A DNA stretch of 64,000 nt, from assembly GCA_035535995.1 (NCBI GenBank), contig DATLOZ010000013.1:111073-175072 (forward strand). Direction: 5' to 3'. The position numbers and the translations under genes were made by a program. The notes below the pieces were generated by a model that saw only the letters and a program-made list of their open reading frames with translations, made no database searches and was not told the DNA's origin. Shown piece after piece: positions 54,610 to 62,372 of the stretch. This stretch comes from JANYCO01 sp035535995. Lineage in GTDB: Bacteria > Bacteroidota > Bacteroidia > Cytophagales > Cytophagaceae. The number at the start of each line of letters is the position of its first letter. The stretch's first letter is position 1.

Positions 54610-55122
54610 ATGGAAACTAAAAAGATCATCATTAAAGCAGTTATTGGAATTGTAAGTATTTTGGCAGGCTATTATTTGACCGATAAAGGAATGACATCTC
54701 CTTCAGAATCAACACTGGCAGAATATTCAAAGCTTTGTAAACAATCTGTCAAAACAACTGGGTTTATAGATTCGTCCTATACGAAGATGAGTGTAGGAGT
54801 GATCAAAGGAGCACCCAAGAAAGATTTTAATGTATATAATTACACTTATAAAGTAAATGGACAGGAATATAGCGGTTCGTATACTAACCTTCAAAATTCA
54901 CTGCCCGATAGCCTCACGCTCGCGATTTGGTACGATCCAGCGAATCCTTCTTCGCATGTTTCCACAGATCCTTGCAAGCAATATGAATTCAGCAAAGCGC
55001 GCCAATATCCCTCCTGGTTTTCCTACATAGGACTTCCTATGTTGATTGTTGGAGTAGTATTACTGTATGGAATTTTTACCCAGCTGATCAGATCAATGTT
55101 CAAATCAGCAATCAAAAAATGA
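54610..55122 (+). CDS. DUF3592-like membrane protein
   Basis: 170 residues. One N-terminal and one C-terminal membrane helix flank a beta domain containing YTYKVNGQEYSG and LAIWYDPANPS, the pattern of DUF3592 proteins. The assignment is by eye. A bidirectional terminator follows at 55138-55173. Confidence 0.7.
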   Translation: METKKIIIKAVIGIVSILAGYYLTDKGMTSPSESTLAEYSKLCKQSVKTTGFIDSSYTKMSVGVIKGAPKKDFNVYNYTYKVNGQEYSGSYTNLQNSLPDSLTLAIWYDPANPSSHVSTDPCKQYEFSKARQYPSWFSYIGLPMLIVGVVLLYGIFTQLIRSMFKSAIKK

Positions 55123-55137
55123 TTGGATGAGAAATAA

Positions 55138-55173
55138 AAAAAGCACATAACAGTTTTCTGTTATGTGCTTTTT
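55138..55173. terminator. Bidirectional intrinsic terminator
   Basis: Sixteen-base stem AAAAAGCACATAACAG, loop TTTT, complement ending in TTTTT. It separates the convergent genes 54610-55122 (+) and 55210-55923 (-) and can serve both. Confidence 0.9.
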
Positions 55174-55209
55174 ATTTCTTAAGACTGGCTACTCGCGCTC
55201 AAGACTGTA

Positions 55210-55923
55210 TTAATAGGCTTGGCTGCCTTCAAGTTTATCGTCCAGTTCTTTTAGCTTCTGGCGGAAAGCTTCCCAGTCTTTTTGGAAAGTGCTTTTATCT
55301 GCAGAAGCATTTTTCATGTTTTGTGAAACGGTTTTTCCTTCTGCGATCACCTGGCGTTCTTTGTCGTCAAACTTCTTGTCAGACCATTTCTCTGCATGCT
55401 CCACGGTATTGAGCGCGGCATCGAGGTAAGTGGAAACTGCTTTTTTTTCTACATTGTAAGCTTCTACGGATTTGTTTTGCTTGCTTAGATAGTTGCGGTA
55501 CAAAGCTACGTTCGCAGCGTAGAAAGATTCTCTTAGTTCGATGTCTGTTACTTTTTCTCCTTTCACAAGGCGGTTGGCAAGGTCAGTAAGTTTGTCGCGT
55601 ACAGCGCTGAGTCTTTGTTTTTCGGTATCATCGGCCGCTTGTTCTATTTCCTGGTTTATATAAAGCACCGCTTTGCTGATCTCATCGGAGGCAGTTTTGA
55701 AATCGGCTTTCATATGTTTTTCTTTTGCCTTATCAAAGTGGCCTTCTTTTTCGTCTTTCAGCAACCAGTATACATCTTCGGTTACCATATAACCATTGGG
55801 TACGGAATCTACTTCCGTTACCGTGATTTCCCCGACAGGAGTTTCGGTGGAAGTGTTTTCTTGTTTAGGGTTTGAGCAGGCCGCTACTATTACCAGCACG
55901 CCTAACAGCCATGAATGTTTCAT
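55210..55923 (-). CDS. Helical lipoprotein, function unknown
   Basis: 237 residues. Lipobox IVAAC (Cys about residue 16). The mature protein is charged and almost entirely helical (KHMKADFKTASDEISKAV; DKERQVIAEGKTVSQ). It could belong to a stress-related periplasmic family such as YfdX-like proteins, but this is a guess from helical content and charge. Confidence 0.6.
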   Translation of the reverse strand: MKHSWLLGVLVIVAACSNPKQENTSTETPVGEITVTEVDSVPNGYMVTEDVYWLLKDEKEGHFDKAKEKHMKADFKTASDEISKAVLYINQEIEQAADDTEKQRLSAVRDKLTDLANRLVKGEKVTDIELRESFYAANVALYRNYLSKQNKSVEAYNVEKKAVSTYLDAALNTVEHAEKWSDKKFDDKERQVIAEGKTVSQNMKNASADKSTFQKDWEAFRQKLKELDDKLEGSQAY

Positions 55924-56289
55924 ATCTTAATTAGTTTTTAAAAGTTTATTAATAAAAATTATAATTGAAAAACCTGCATTATTAACCCCTTCCAGGTTTG
56001 CATGAAATTCAATATAGTCTTTTTAATTACATGTGTCAACAAGAAGAGTATAATCGATGGAGGATGTCGATCATTTGAACAACAGGCTTTTTGCGTTCTT
56101 TGCGGTGAACAAACACGAAGATTCTCGCAAATAACGCGCGAGTTATTCATAATAGAATTTTATCAAAAAAAATATTTTTTCTCAAAATGAAGTACAAAAC
56201 CTCATACGTTCTTTCTACAGTGAGTTGACAATCAACATGCGACAAGCTTGGCATGTTTTTTAAGTCTACTTTTCACAAAAAGATTAAAG

Positions 56290-56487
56290 ATGGAAAAGGA
56301 ACAATATCATCATACAAACCATGTCTATACCATGATGGGAGAACTGGTAGAACATATACGCAAAGACATTGAAAAAATAGAAGACAAGCAAGAGAAAGCT
56401 ATTTTCGAGGTAAGTGCAGAAGTGATCTCAGGACTTATGAAAGCGCTTGATGATTTTAAGAAAAAGAATGAACCTGCATGGAAGTAG
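56290..56487 (+). CDS. Small helical protein, function unknown
   Basis: 65 residues from the ATG at 56290 (MEKEQYHHTNHVYTMMGEL); the longer TTG frame from 56248 is less likely. Charged and helical; cytosolic. The 366-base gap 55924-56289 before it shows no gene or clear repeat, only a short GCGCGAGTTATT-like stretch. Confidence 0.6.
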   Translation: MEKEQYHHTNHVYTMMGELVEHIRKDIEKIEDKQEKAIFEVSAEVISGLMKALDDFKKKNEPAWK

Positions 56488-56522
56488 CGATTGATAGGGC
56501 TTTTTGAGGCAAGAGAAAATAT

Positions 56523-57149
56523 TTACCCTTTTACAGGCACGTATACTACTTTTTTAGTCTCAAAAAATTCTTCTGAAAAATAATTGCTGAGCTCGAAGAG
56601 ACGGTATTTTTTGCCATACTCCTTCATCTCTTCTTCTAAGTCTCCGCCTTTGAGGTAGAGTACACCGTTGTCGAGGTCGTTGAAGCCGCCTTTTAAAAAT
56701 TTATTTTTGATCCATTCGTAAAAAGGAGCGAAGCGTGTTACCGCTCTGCTTACTACGAAATCTACTTTGATGTCTACTTGCTCTGCACGTGCGTTAAGGG
56801 CTTTTACGTTTTTAAGCTCTAAACCATTTGCCACCTCTTCTACCACTTTTATTTTTTTTCCAATGGAATCTACCAGCGTGAATTGGCATTCGGGAAACAT
56901 CACTGCGAGCGGAATGCCTGGGAAACCGCCGCCGGTACCTACATCAAGAATTTCGGTTCCGTCTTTGAAAGAACATACTTTGGCAATGCCGAGTGAATGG
57001 AGAATATGTTTTTCGTAAAGAGCGTCAATATCTTTTCGCGACACTACATTAATCTTTTCGTTCCATTCGCGATAAAGCATACCCATTTTCTCAAACTGTG
57101 AGATCTGAGAAGGACTGAGGTCCGGAAAATACTTGAGAAGGATCTGCAC
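56523..57149 (-). CDS. rsmG: 16S rRNA (guanine-527-N7)-methyltransferase
   Basis: 208 residues, the usual length. SAM-binding motif DVGTGGGFPGIPLA, NARAEQV and the RAVTRF motif. The enzyme methylates G527 of 16S rRNA in the 530 loop; loss gives low-level streptomycin resistance in other bacteria. It lies seven bases downstream of the ECF sigma factor, in the same direction. Confidence 0.94.
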   Translation of the reverse strand: MQILLKYFPDLSPSQISQFEKMGMLYREWNEKINVVSRKDIDALYEKHILHSLGIAKVCSFKDGTEILDVGTGGGFPGIPLAVMFPECQFTLVDSIGKKIKVVEEVANGLELKNVKALNARAEQVDIKVDFVVSRAVTRFAPFYEWIKNKFLKGGFNDLDNGVLYLKGGDLEEEMKEYGKKYRLFELSNYFSEEFFETKKVVYVPVKG

Positions 57150-57156
57150 TATAAAA

Positions 57157-57762
57157 TTAAATAGCGTCTTTTCTGTTTTTTACAAGATCATACAGCAACT
57201 CGCGGGCGCGGTGCAGCTGGGCTTTTACAGTTCCAAGAGGTACTTTCATCTCTTCGGCAATTTCTTCGTATGAAAGTTCCTGGAAGTAGCGAAGACGTAC
57301 CAACACCTGGTATTTCGCGGGCAGCTTGGTTACGATGCTTTGGATGATCTCTATTTTTTCGCCTTTGATGGCTTCTTCCTGCGGGTCAGGATTAAAATCT
57401 TTGATATCAATATCTACATTCTCTCCGTTGTCGTCTTTGTACGTATTGCTGATACTCATAGTATCCAGTTTTTTCTTACGGATAAAGTCGATACAGTTGT
57501 TAGTTGCGATCCTGAAAAGCCAGGTGCTGAACGTAAAGTCAGGGTTGAATTTTTTAAGGTTCCGAAACGCTTTTGCAAACGCTTCGATGGTAAGGTCTTC
57601 AGCATCGTCTACATTGCGGACCATTTTCAGAATCATGTGGTACACAGGTTTTTTATACCTTTGCATGAGTTCTGCAAATGCCTTCTCGTCAGATTGCTTA
57701 GCTCTTTCTACAAGCAAAAAATCCTTTTTGGCTTTTTCGGAAAACTCCTTATCTAATTCCAT
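57157..57762 (-). CDS. RNA polymerase ECF-type sigma factor
   Basis: 201 residues. Region 2 (LMQRYKKPVYHMILKMVRN, DLTIEAFAKAFRNLKKF, STWLFRIATNNCIDFIRKK) and region 4 (QELSYEEIAEEMKVPLGTVK). The linker is longer and acidic, as in the Bacteroidota SigW/RpoE-like group. No anti-sigma gene follows, so control is not evident. It overlaps the glycosyltransferase stop by ten bases. Confidence 0.93.
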   Translation of the reverse strand: MELDKEFSEKAKKDFLLVERAKQSDEKAFAELMQRYKKPVYHMILKMVRNVDDAEDLTIEAFAKAFRNLKKFNPDFTFSTWLFRIATNNCIDFIRKKKLDTMSISNTYKDDNGENVDIDIKDFNPDPQEEAIKGEKIEIIQSIVTKLPAKYQVLVRLRYFQELSYEEIAEEMKVPLGTVKAQLHRARELLYDLVKNRKDAI

Positions 57763-58730
57763 TTAATTTTTTTATCTATCCACAAAGAAAAGCTAATTAC
57801 CAGATAATTAAAAATATAAATAACGTCTATCGGTATGAATAACCAAATCCATACATGGTAATTAACTCCTAATTTTCTTGCAATTAATGTAAAAATAACC
57901 AAAAATACCAACCCACGAATCATTAAAAAAAGAAAAGCGGCCTTATAGTCCTGATAAAAAACCACCCCAAGGCTGGTATAAAATAAAATATGAGCCATAA
58001 TTGAGAGGCCAAGGAGGATTTTATGTTTCAATTTGTACTGAAATCCTACTGAAAGGTGCCTTCTTTTCTGTTTCCACCATGAAAAATAATCTTCTTTGGG
58101 AAGCGATAGCATCTGGGTGTTTTTCTCAAAACATACCGCTGTATTTTCAGCCGTTGCCACTTCGCGGATAAAAAGATCGTCGTCGCCACCAGTGGTATGA
58201 ATATGATTATGAAATCCATTATTTTTTACAAAAAGGGATTTCCGGTACAAAAGATTTCGTCCGACGCCCATGTAAGGCATTCCTGCCAGCGCAAAAGAAA
58301 GGTATTGCACGGCAGTGAGAAACGTTTCATAACGGATCAGTAAGTTGAGCAATCCCTTTCTAAACATATAAGGAGAATAGCCCAGTACAATTTCTTTTTT
58401 GTCCAAAGCCCTTGTCATTCCATCGATCCAGAGGGGAGAGGCAGGCAGGCAATCGGCATCGGTAAGCAGTAGTACATCATGATTGGCCGCTTCAATGGCT
58501 TTGGTGAGCGCATGTTTCTTGAAATTTTCTCTAAGATTATTTTCCTCTATACGAATGATTCGCAGGCGTACATCATGGCTGTATTGCTGACGAAGATAAT
58601 CCGCAGACCCATCGGAAGAGCGGTCGTCGGCAAGAATAAGTTCAAAGTTAGGATATTGCTGGGAGAGAAGAGCGGGGATCAATTTTTTAAGGTTCTCCAA
58701 CTCATTATGCGCGCATACAATTACTGACAC
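57753..58730 (-). CDS. Family 2 glycosyltransferase (N-terminal end uncertain)
   Basis: 325 residues from the GTG at 58730. GT-A features: ADDRSSDGS, DXD-type LTDADCLPAS, the GGDDDLF motif and the WWKQKRRHLS (Q/RxxRW-like) motif, then about three membrane helices at the C-terminus. The frame stays open upstream to 58866 and encodes one membrane helix (LAFSTAVLVFYALYFYARI) as expected for this family, but has no ATG, GTG or TTG. The real start may be an ATT (58850 or 58844) or lost to the inverted repeat at 58846-59000. Confidence 0.85.
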   Translation of the reverse strand: MSVIVCAHNELENLKKLIPALLSQQYPNFELILADDRSSDGSADYLRQQYSHDVRLRIIRIEENNLRENFKKHALTKAIEAANHDVLLLTDADCLPASPLWIDGMTRALDKKEIVLGYSPYMFRKGLLNLLIRYETFLTAVQYLSFALAGMPYMGVGRNLLYRKSLFVKNNGFHNHIHTTGGDDDLFIREVATAENTAVCFEKNTQMLSLPKEDYFSWWKQKRRHLSVGFQYKLKHKILLGLSIMAHILFYTSLGVVFYQDYKAAFLFLMIRGLVFLVIFTLIARKLGVNYHVWIWLFIPIDVIYIFNYLVISFSLWIDKKIKWN

Positions 58731-58845
58731 AGGCTCCGAGGAAGCGCGGGTTTTTACACGTACATAGAAAATAATCCGCGCGTAGAAATACAGTGCATAG
58801 AATACCAGTACTGCAGTGGAAAAGGCCAGGATATAGAGTGGAATG

Positions 58846-59000
58846 TTAATTTTAAATTTTAAGTTTTAAATTTTGAATTATAAACCACCAATTCATTAGT
58901 AATAACCTACGGTTAAAATTGCAAGAACTGTAGTTGGTTAATAAAAACAACCTACAACAATTTTCAAAATTTAAAATTTAAAATTCAAAATTTAAAATTT
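58846..59000. repeat. AT-rich inverted repeat, family H
   Basis: TTAATTTTAAATTTTAAGTT/TTAAATTTTGAATT at 58846-58883 and AATTTTCAAAATTTAAAATT/TAAAATTCAAAATT at 58959-59000 are mutual inverses, with an inner pair TAACCTAC/GTAGTTGGTTA. It lies between the 5' end of the glycosyltransferase and the tgt promoter. Confidence 0.75.
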
Positions 59001-59003
59001 CCC

Positions 59004-59011
59004 TATCTTTG
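59004..59011 (+). promoter_or_regulatory. Candidate -7 box of tgt
   Basis: TATCTTTG immediately before GACCCTTATG, the start of tgt (ATG 59018). If used, transcription would start at or next to the start codon, giving a nearly leaderless mRNA, a pattern I recall from other Bacteroidota genes. Confidence 0.5.
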
Positions 59012-59017
59012 ACCCTT

Positions 59018-60148
59018 ATGTTTTTCAAGCTGCTACACAACGATCCACAAAGCAAAGCAAGAGCTGGGGAGATCTATACGGATCATGGGATCATCGAAAC
59101 ACCTATTTTCATGCCTGTGGGCACGGCTGGTACGGTAAAAGCGCTGCACCAGCGCGAACTGGAAAACGACGTGAAGGCACAGATCATTCTCGGAAATACC
59201 TATCATTTGTATCTTCGCCCGGGCCTTGAGATTCTGGCGAAAGCAGGTGGACTTCATAAATTCAATGGCTGGAACAAGCCTATTCTTACCGACAGCGGCG
59301 GTTACCAGGTGTATTCGCTCTCCGATCGACGTAAGATCAAAGAAGAAGGCGCTACGTTTAGTTCACATATCGACGGCTCCAAACATTTATTTACTCCCGA
59401 AAACGTAATGGATATCCAACGCACCATCGGTGCCGATATTATTATGGCTTTCGACGAATGTACGCCTTACCCCTGCGAATACAGCTATGCGCGCAATTCG
59501 ATGGAAATGACGCACCGCTGGCTCAAGCGATGCTGCGAGCGGTTTGATAGTACCGAACCCAAATACGGCTACAAGCAAACACTTTTCCCGATAGTACAAG
59601 GCAGCGTTTATAAAGACCTGCGCGAAAAATCAGCGGATTTCATTGCTTCGATGAACCGCGAGGGAAATGCGATCGGCGGGTTGTCGGTAGGAGAGCCTGC
59701 CGAAGAAATGTATGCGATGACAGAAGTAGTTACCAACATACTTCCGCAAGATAAGCCCCGCTACCTCATGGGTGTAGGCACACCTGCCAATCTGCTGGAG
59801 TGCATAGCGCTAGGGATTGATATGTTTGACTGCGTAATGCCTACCCGCAATGCGCGCAATGGAATGCTTTTTACCTCGCAAGGAATTATCAATATTCGCA
59901 ACGAAAAATGGAAAGATGATTTCTCTCCGATCGACCCGGAGATTCCTTCGTTCATGCATGAATATTATTCTAAAGCCTATCTCCGCCATCTGGTGATCAG
60001 CCAGGAAATCCTGGGTGCGCAGGTGGCCAGCATTCAAAATCTGAGCTTCTATCTCTGGCTAATGGCGCAGGCGAGAGAACATATCAAGCAGGGAACCTTC
60101 CGTGACTGGAAAGAAAAAATGGTGAAACAAGTTTCGCAGCGACTGTAG
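59018..60148 (+). CDS. tgt: Queuine tRNA-ribosyltransferase (probably zinc-site-less)
   Basis: 376 residues from ATG 59018 (the frame from a TTG at 59009 adds three residues). Exchanges guanine-34 for a queuine precursor in tRNA. Substrate motifs are intact: TDSGGYQVYSLSDRRK (base-binding Asp), GGLSVGEPAEEM and FDCVMPTRNARNG (catalytic Asp). In E. coli the C-terminal zinc site is CDCYTC plus a His of the AYLHHL stretch; here the Cys positions read IPSFMH and only the His in AYLRHL remains. So the zinc is probably missing, a feature I believe is shared with other Bacteroidota. Confidence 0.95.
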   Translation: MFFKLLHNDPQSKARAGEIYTDHGIIETPIFMPVGTAGTVKALHQRELENDVKAQIILGNTYHLYLRPGLEILAKAGGLHKFNGWNKPILTDSGGYQVYSLSDRRKIKEEGATFSSHIDGSKHLFTPENVMDIQRTIGADIIMAFDECTPYPCEYSYARNSMEMTHRWLKRCCERFDSTEPKYGYKQTLFPIVQGSVYKDLREKSADFIASMNREGNAIGGLSVGEPAEEMYAMTEVVTNILPQDKPRYLMGVGTPANLLECIALGIDMFDCVMPTRNARNGMLFTSQGIINIRNEKWKDDFSPIDPEIPSFMHEYYSKAYLRHLVISQEILGAQVASIQNLSFYLWLMAQAREHIKQGTFRDWKEKMVKQVSQRL

Positions 60149-60206
60149 TGAGTCCTGAGCATTAGTAATAGGGAGAATTAAATATTGGAAAACTCACTAC
60201 TAAAAT

Positions 60207-60240
60207 TTCCGGCATCCGCATCTGGTATCTGGTATCTTAT
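60207..60240. repeat. Repeat family B (copy 4)
   Basis: TTCCGGCATCCGCATCTGGT followed by ATCTGGTATCTTATT. A reverse-complement match to 7998-8034 and 13014-13050. It lies between tgt and the permease gene. Confidence 0.7.
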
Positions 60241-60270
60241 TTCTAACTTGTGTCGTCATTTAGAAAACAA

Positions 60271-61353
60271 ATGAATATACTAGACCGGTACATACTCAAA
60301 AAATTCCTCACGTCTTTCTTTTTCGTAGTGATCCTGCTGGTAGCGGTGATCGTGGTGATCGATATTACCGAGCGCCTGGACGATTTCATTACTTGTGGCG
60401 CCAGCTTTCAATCGGTGGTACTAGATTATTATTTCAACTTCATTCCCTATATCGCCAATATGCTCAGTCCGATCACGATCTTTATTGCCACAGTATTTGT
60501 GACAGCGAGATTGGCGGCGCATACGGAGATCATTGCGATCCTTAGTGCAGGCGTAAGTTTTCGCCGGCTGCTCTTCCCTTATTTCATTGGCTCTACTATG
60601 ATCGGGATAGGTACTTTTTTTCTCATTGGTTGGGTAATTCCTAAGGCCAACAAAGGTCGTGTGGATTTTGAAAACCGATATTTCGAAGGAGAGTTTACCT
60701 ACGAAGGTAGAAATGTTCATATGAAAATTGCGCCGGAGACCTATGTTTACCTGGAGAGCTATAATAGCAAGCTGAATATCGGGTATCAATTTTCTTTGGA
60801 AACCATTCGCGACAATAAAATGATCTACAAGCTTAAGACCGATAAGATCACCTGGGATACTACCAGGCATATCTGGCATATGGATGCTTATTCAGAGCGC
60901 ATGTTTGACGGAGAAAAAGAAAAGGAAAATTACAAACAAGGATACGGCAAAGATCTAAAGATCAACCTTACTCCGAAAGATTTCGGCAACGGCTATATGC
61001 TGCACTCCACTTTCACATTTCCCGACTTGCTGGATTATATACAGGAACTGAAAGACAAAGGCGCTGAAAATGTAAACGTCTATCTGGTAGAGAAATATGA
61101 GCGTATGACCTATCCTTTCGCCATCATTATTTTGACTATGATCGGAGTAGTGGTCTCTGCACGGAAATCAAGGGAAGGCACGGGATTCCAGATAGCATTT
61201 GGCTTTATCCTAGCTGCCATTTATATCCTGATGGTGATCGTAAGCCGGAATTTTGCCAACGTGGGAGATATCAGTCCTATGGTAGCAGCCTGGATACCAA
61301 ATGTTTTGTTTACACTGATCGGATTTCAGATGTACAGAAATGTACCGAAATAG
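60271..61353 (+). CDS. LptF/LptG-family permease
   Basis: 360 residues from the ATG at 60271 (MNILDRYILKKFLTSFF), preferred over GTG 60250. Six membrane helices in two groups of three flank a periplasmic beta-jellyroll. The first block (ILKKFLTSFFFVVILLVAVIV) and the APYLGVP-like IPYIANMLSPI stretch are typical of LptF/LptG, which extract lipopolysaccharide from the inner membrane. F and G cannot be told apart here. Confidence 0.9.
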   Translation: MNILDRYILKKFLTSFFFVVILLVAVIVVIDITERLDDFITCGASFQSVVLDYYFNFIPYIANMLSPITIFIATVFVTARLAAHTEIIAILSAGVSFRRLLFPYFIGSTMIGIGTFFLIGWVIPKANKGRVDFENRYFEGEFTYEGRNVHMKIAPETYVYLESYNSKLNIGYQFSLETIRDNKMIYKLKTDKITWDTTRHIWHMDAYSERMFDGEKEKENYKQGYGKDLKINLTPKDFGNGYMLHSTFTFPDLLDYIQELKDKGAENVNVYLVEKYERMTYPFAIIILTMIGVVVSARKSREGTGFQIAFGFILAAIYILMVIVSRNFANVGDISPMVAAWIPNVLFTLIGFQMYRNVPK

Positions 61354-61386
61354 CACTAAAATAATCGGAGAAAAAAAGGAACGATT

Positions 61387-61418
61387 ATTGTAAAAAAACG
61401 ATTTAAGAACTAAGTTTG
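61387..61418 (+). promoter_or_regulatory. Promoter of the acetyltransferase-argG locus
   Basis: ATTG (61387-61390) and TAAGTTTG (61411-61418) are 20 bases apart and match the Bacteroidota consensus. Transcription would start near 61425, about 10 bases before a short open frame and 216 bases before the acetyltransferase start, leaving a long leader. Confidence 0.6.
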
Positions 61419-61434
61419 CGTCAGCATTTTAAAA

Positions 61435-61524
61435 ATGAAAAACGTATTTAGCAATACCGATCTGATTTTCTCTTCTCACACGTTGTGTGCCAGAAGCAGC
61501 TTTCCTTTTTCTCCCAGGCCCTAG
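61435..61524 (+). CDS. Candidate leader peptide upstream of the arginine genes
   Basis: ATG at 61435, 29 codons, TAG at 61522-61524: MKNVFSNTDL ... ending FPFSPRP. It contains two Arg codons (AGA, AGG) near its end and lies directly after the promoter in the leader of the GNAT-argG locus. A 7-bp stem TTTTGCC/GGCAAAA follows at 61540-61558. This is the arrangement of an attenuator leader, but with only two Arg codons and no ribosome-binding site the call is tentative. Confidence 0.3.
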   Translation: MKNVFSNTDLIFSSHTLCARSSFPFSPRP

Positions 61525-61539
61525 GCCGCACCTATACTC

Positions 61540-61558
61540 TTTTGCCTACGTGGCAAAA
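61540..61558 (+). promoter_or_regulatory. Hairpin in the leader of the arginine locus
   Basis: TTTTGCC - TACGT - GGCAAAA, a perfect 7-bp stem followed by CTCCCC rather than a T-run, so not a classical terminator. It lies 16 bases after the candidate leader peptide. Confidence 0.4.
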
Positions 61559-61640
61559 CTCCCCTGATTTTATTCCTATAAACAATTCATTAATTCATTG
61601 AACAAAAATTTTATTTTCTTTTAATCACTATTAACTGAAA

Positions 61641-62306
61641 ATGTCTGAGATAAGTGTACAAATTGCCGGAAAAGAGCATTTCCATTTGGCAGAAGCTATT
61701 TGTAAAGAGATGGAAGAAAGCGCCAAAGTGCGTGGTACCGGAATAGCCAAACGCGATCCTAATTACATTCGCAAAAAAATGGAAGAAGGAAAAGCTGTCA
61801 TCGCAGTAACCAAGGATGGCAGATTTGCCGGATTCTGCTATATCGAAACATGGGGACATGGAAAATATGTTTCCAACTCTGGACTGATCGTGGTGCCGGA
61901 ATTCCGTAAGTATGGACTTGCTACAAAGATCAAACAAAAAGCGTTTGAGCTTACGCGCAACAAGTATCCGGAAGCAAAACTTTTCGGACTTACTACGAGT
62001 GCAGCGGTAATGAAGATCAATTCGGAATTGGGTTATCGTGCAGTGACCTTCGGTGAACTTACCGATGATGAAGAATTCTGGAAAGGTTGCCAGGGTTGTA
62101 TCAACTATCCCATTCTGGAAAGCAAAGACAAAAAAATGTGCTTCTGCACTGGTATGCTTTACGATCCGAAAGAAAAGGAACAAGAGAAGTGGGACTTCAT
62201 AAAAAAATCCAAGCTGTACGAAAGATGGCAGCGACTGAAGACCAACAAACTTTTTGCCTGGTTTCAAAACAAAGAAAAGAATACGACAAGAATTGTCATG
62301 TTATAA
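61641..62306 (+). CDS. GNAT acetyltransferase, probably N-acetylglutamate synthase-like
   Basis: 221 residues. GNAT core: GLIVVPEFRKYGLATKIKQ (acetyl-CoA pyrophosphate loop, RKYGLATK) and ending TTSAAVMKINSELGY. Located 66 bases upstream of argG in the same direction; in many Bacteroidota a GNAT protein opens the arginine cluster and is proposed to provide N-acylglutamate. The C-terminal 60 residues extend the usual GNAT core and include a Cys-rich GCQGCINYP motif. Function inferred mainly from context. Confidence 0.8.
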   Translation: MSEISVQIAGKEHFHLAEAICKEMEESAKVRGTGIAKRDPNYIRKKMEEGKAVIAVTKDGRFAGFCYIETWGHGKYVSNSGLIVVPEFRKYGLATKIKQKAFELTRNKYPEAKLFGLTTSAAVMKINSELGYRAVTFGELTDDEEFWKGCQGCINYPILESKDKKMCFCTGMLYDPKEKEQEKWDFIKKSKLYERWQRLKTNKLFAWFQNKEKNTTRIVML

Positions 62307-62338
62307 AACCTTGAGAGGTTCTAAAACCTTCAAGGTTT
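62305..62338. repeat. AAACCTTCAAGGTTT palindromes
   Basis: Two adjacent copies, the first imperfect (AAACCTTGAGAGGTT) and the second a perfect palindrome (62324-62338). They lie between the acetyltransferase and argG and could act as a weak terminator or processing site. Confidence 0.6.
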
Positions 62339-62372
62339 ACCACCAATAACCTTTATACTTTAAACTTAGAAG

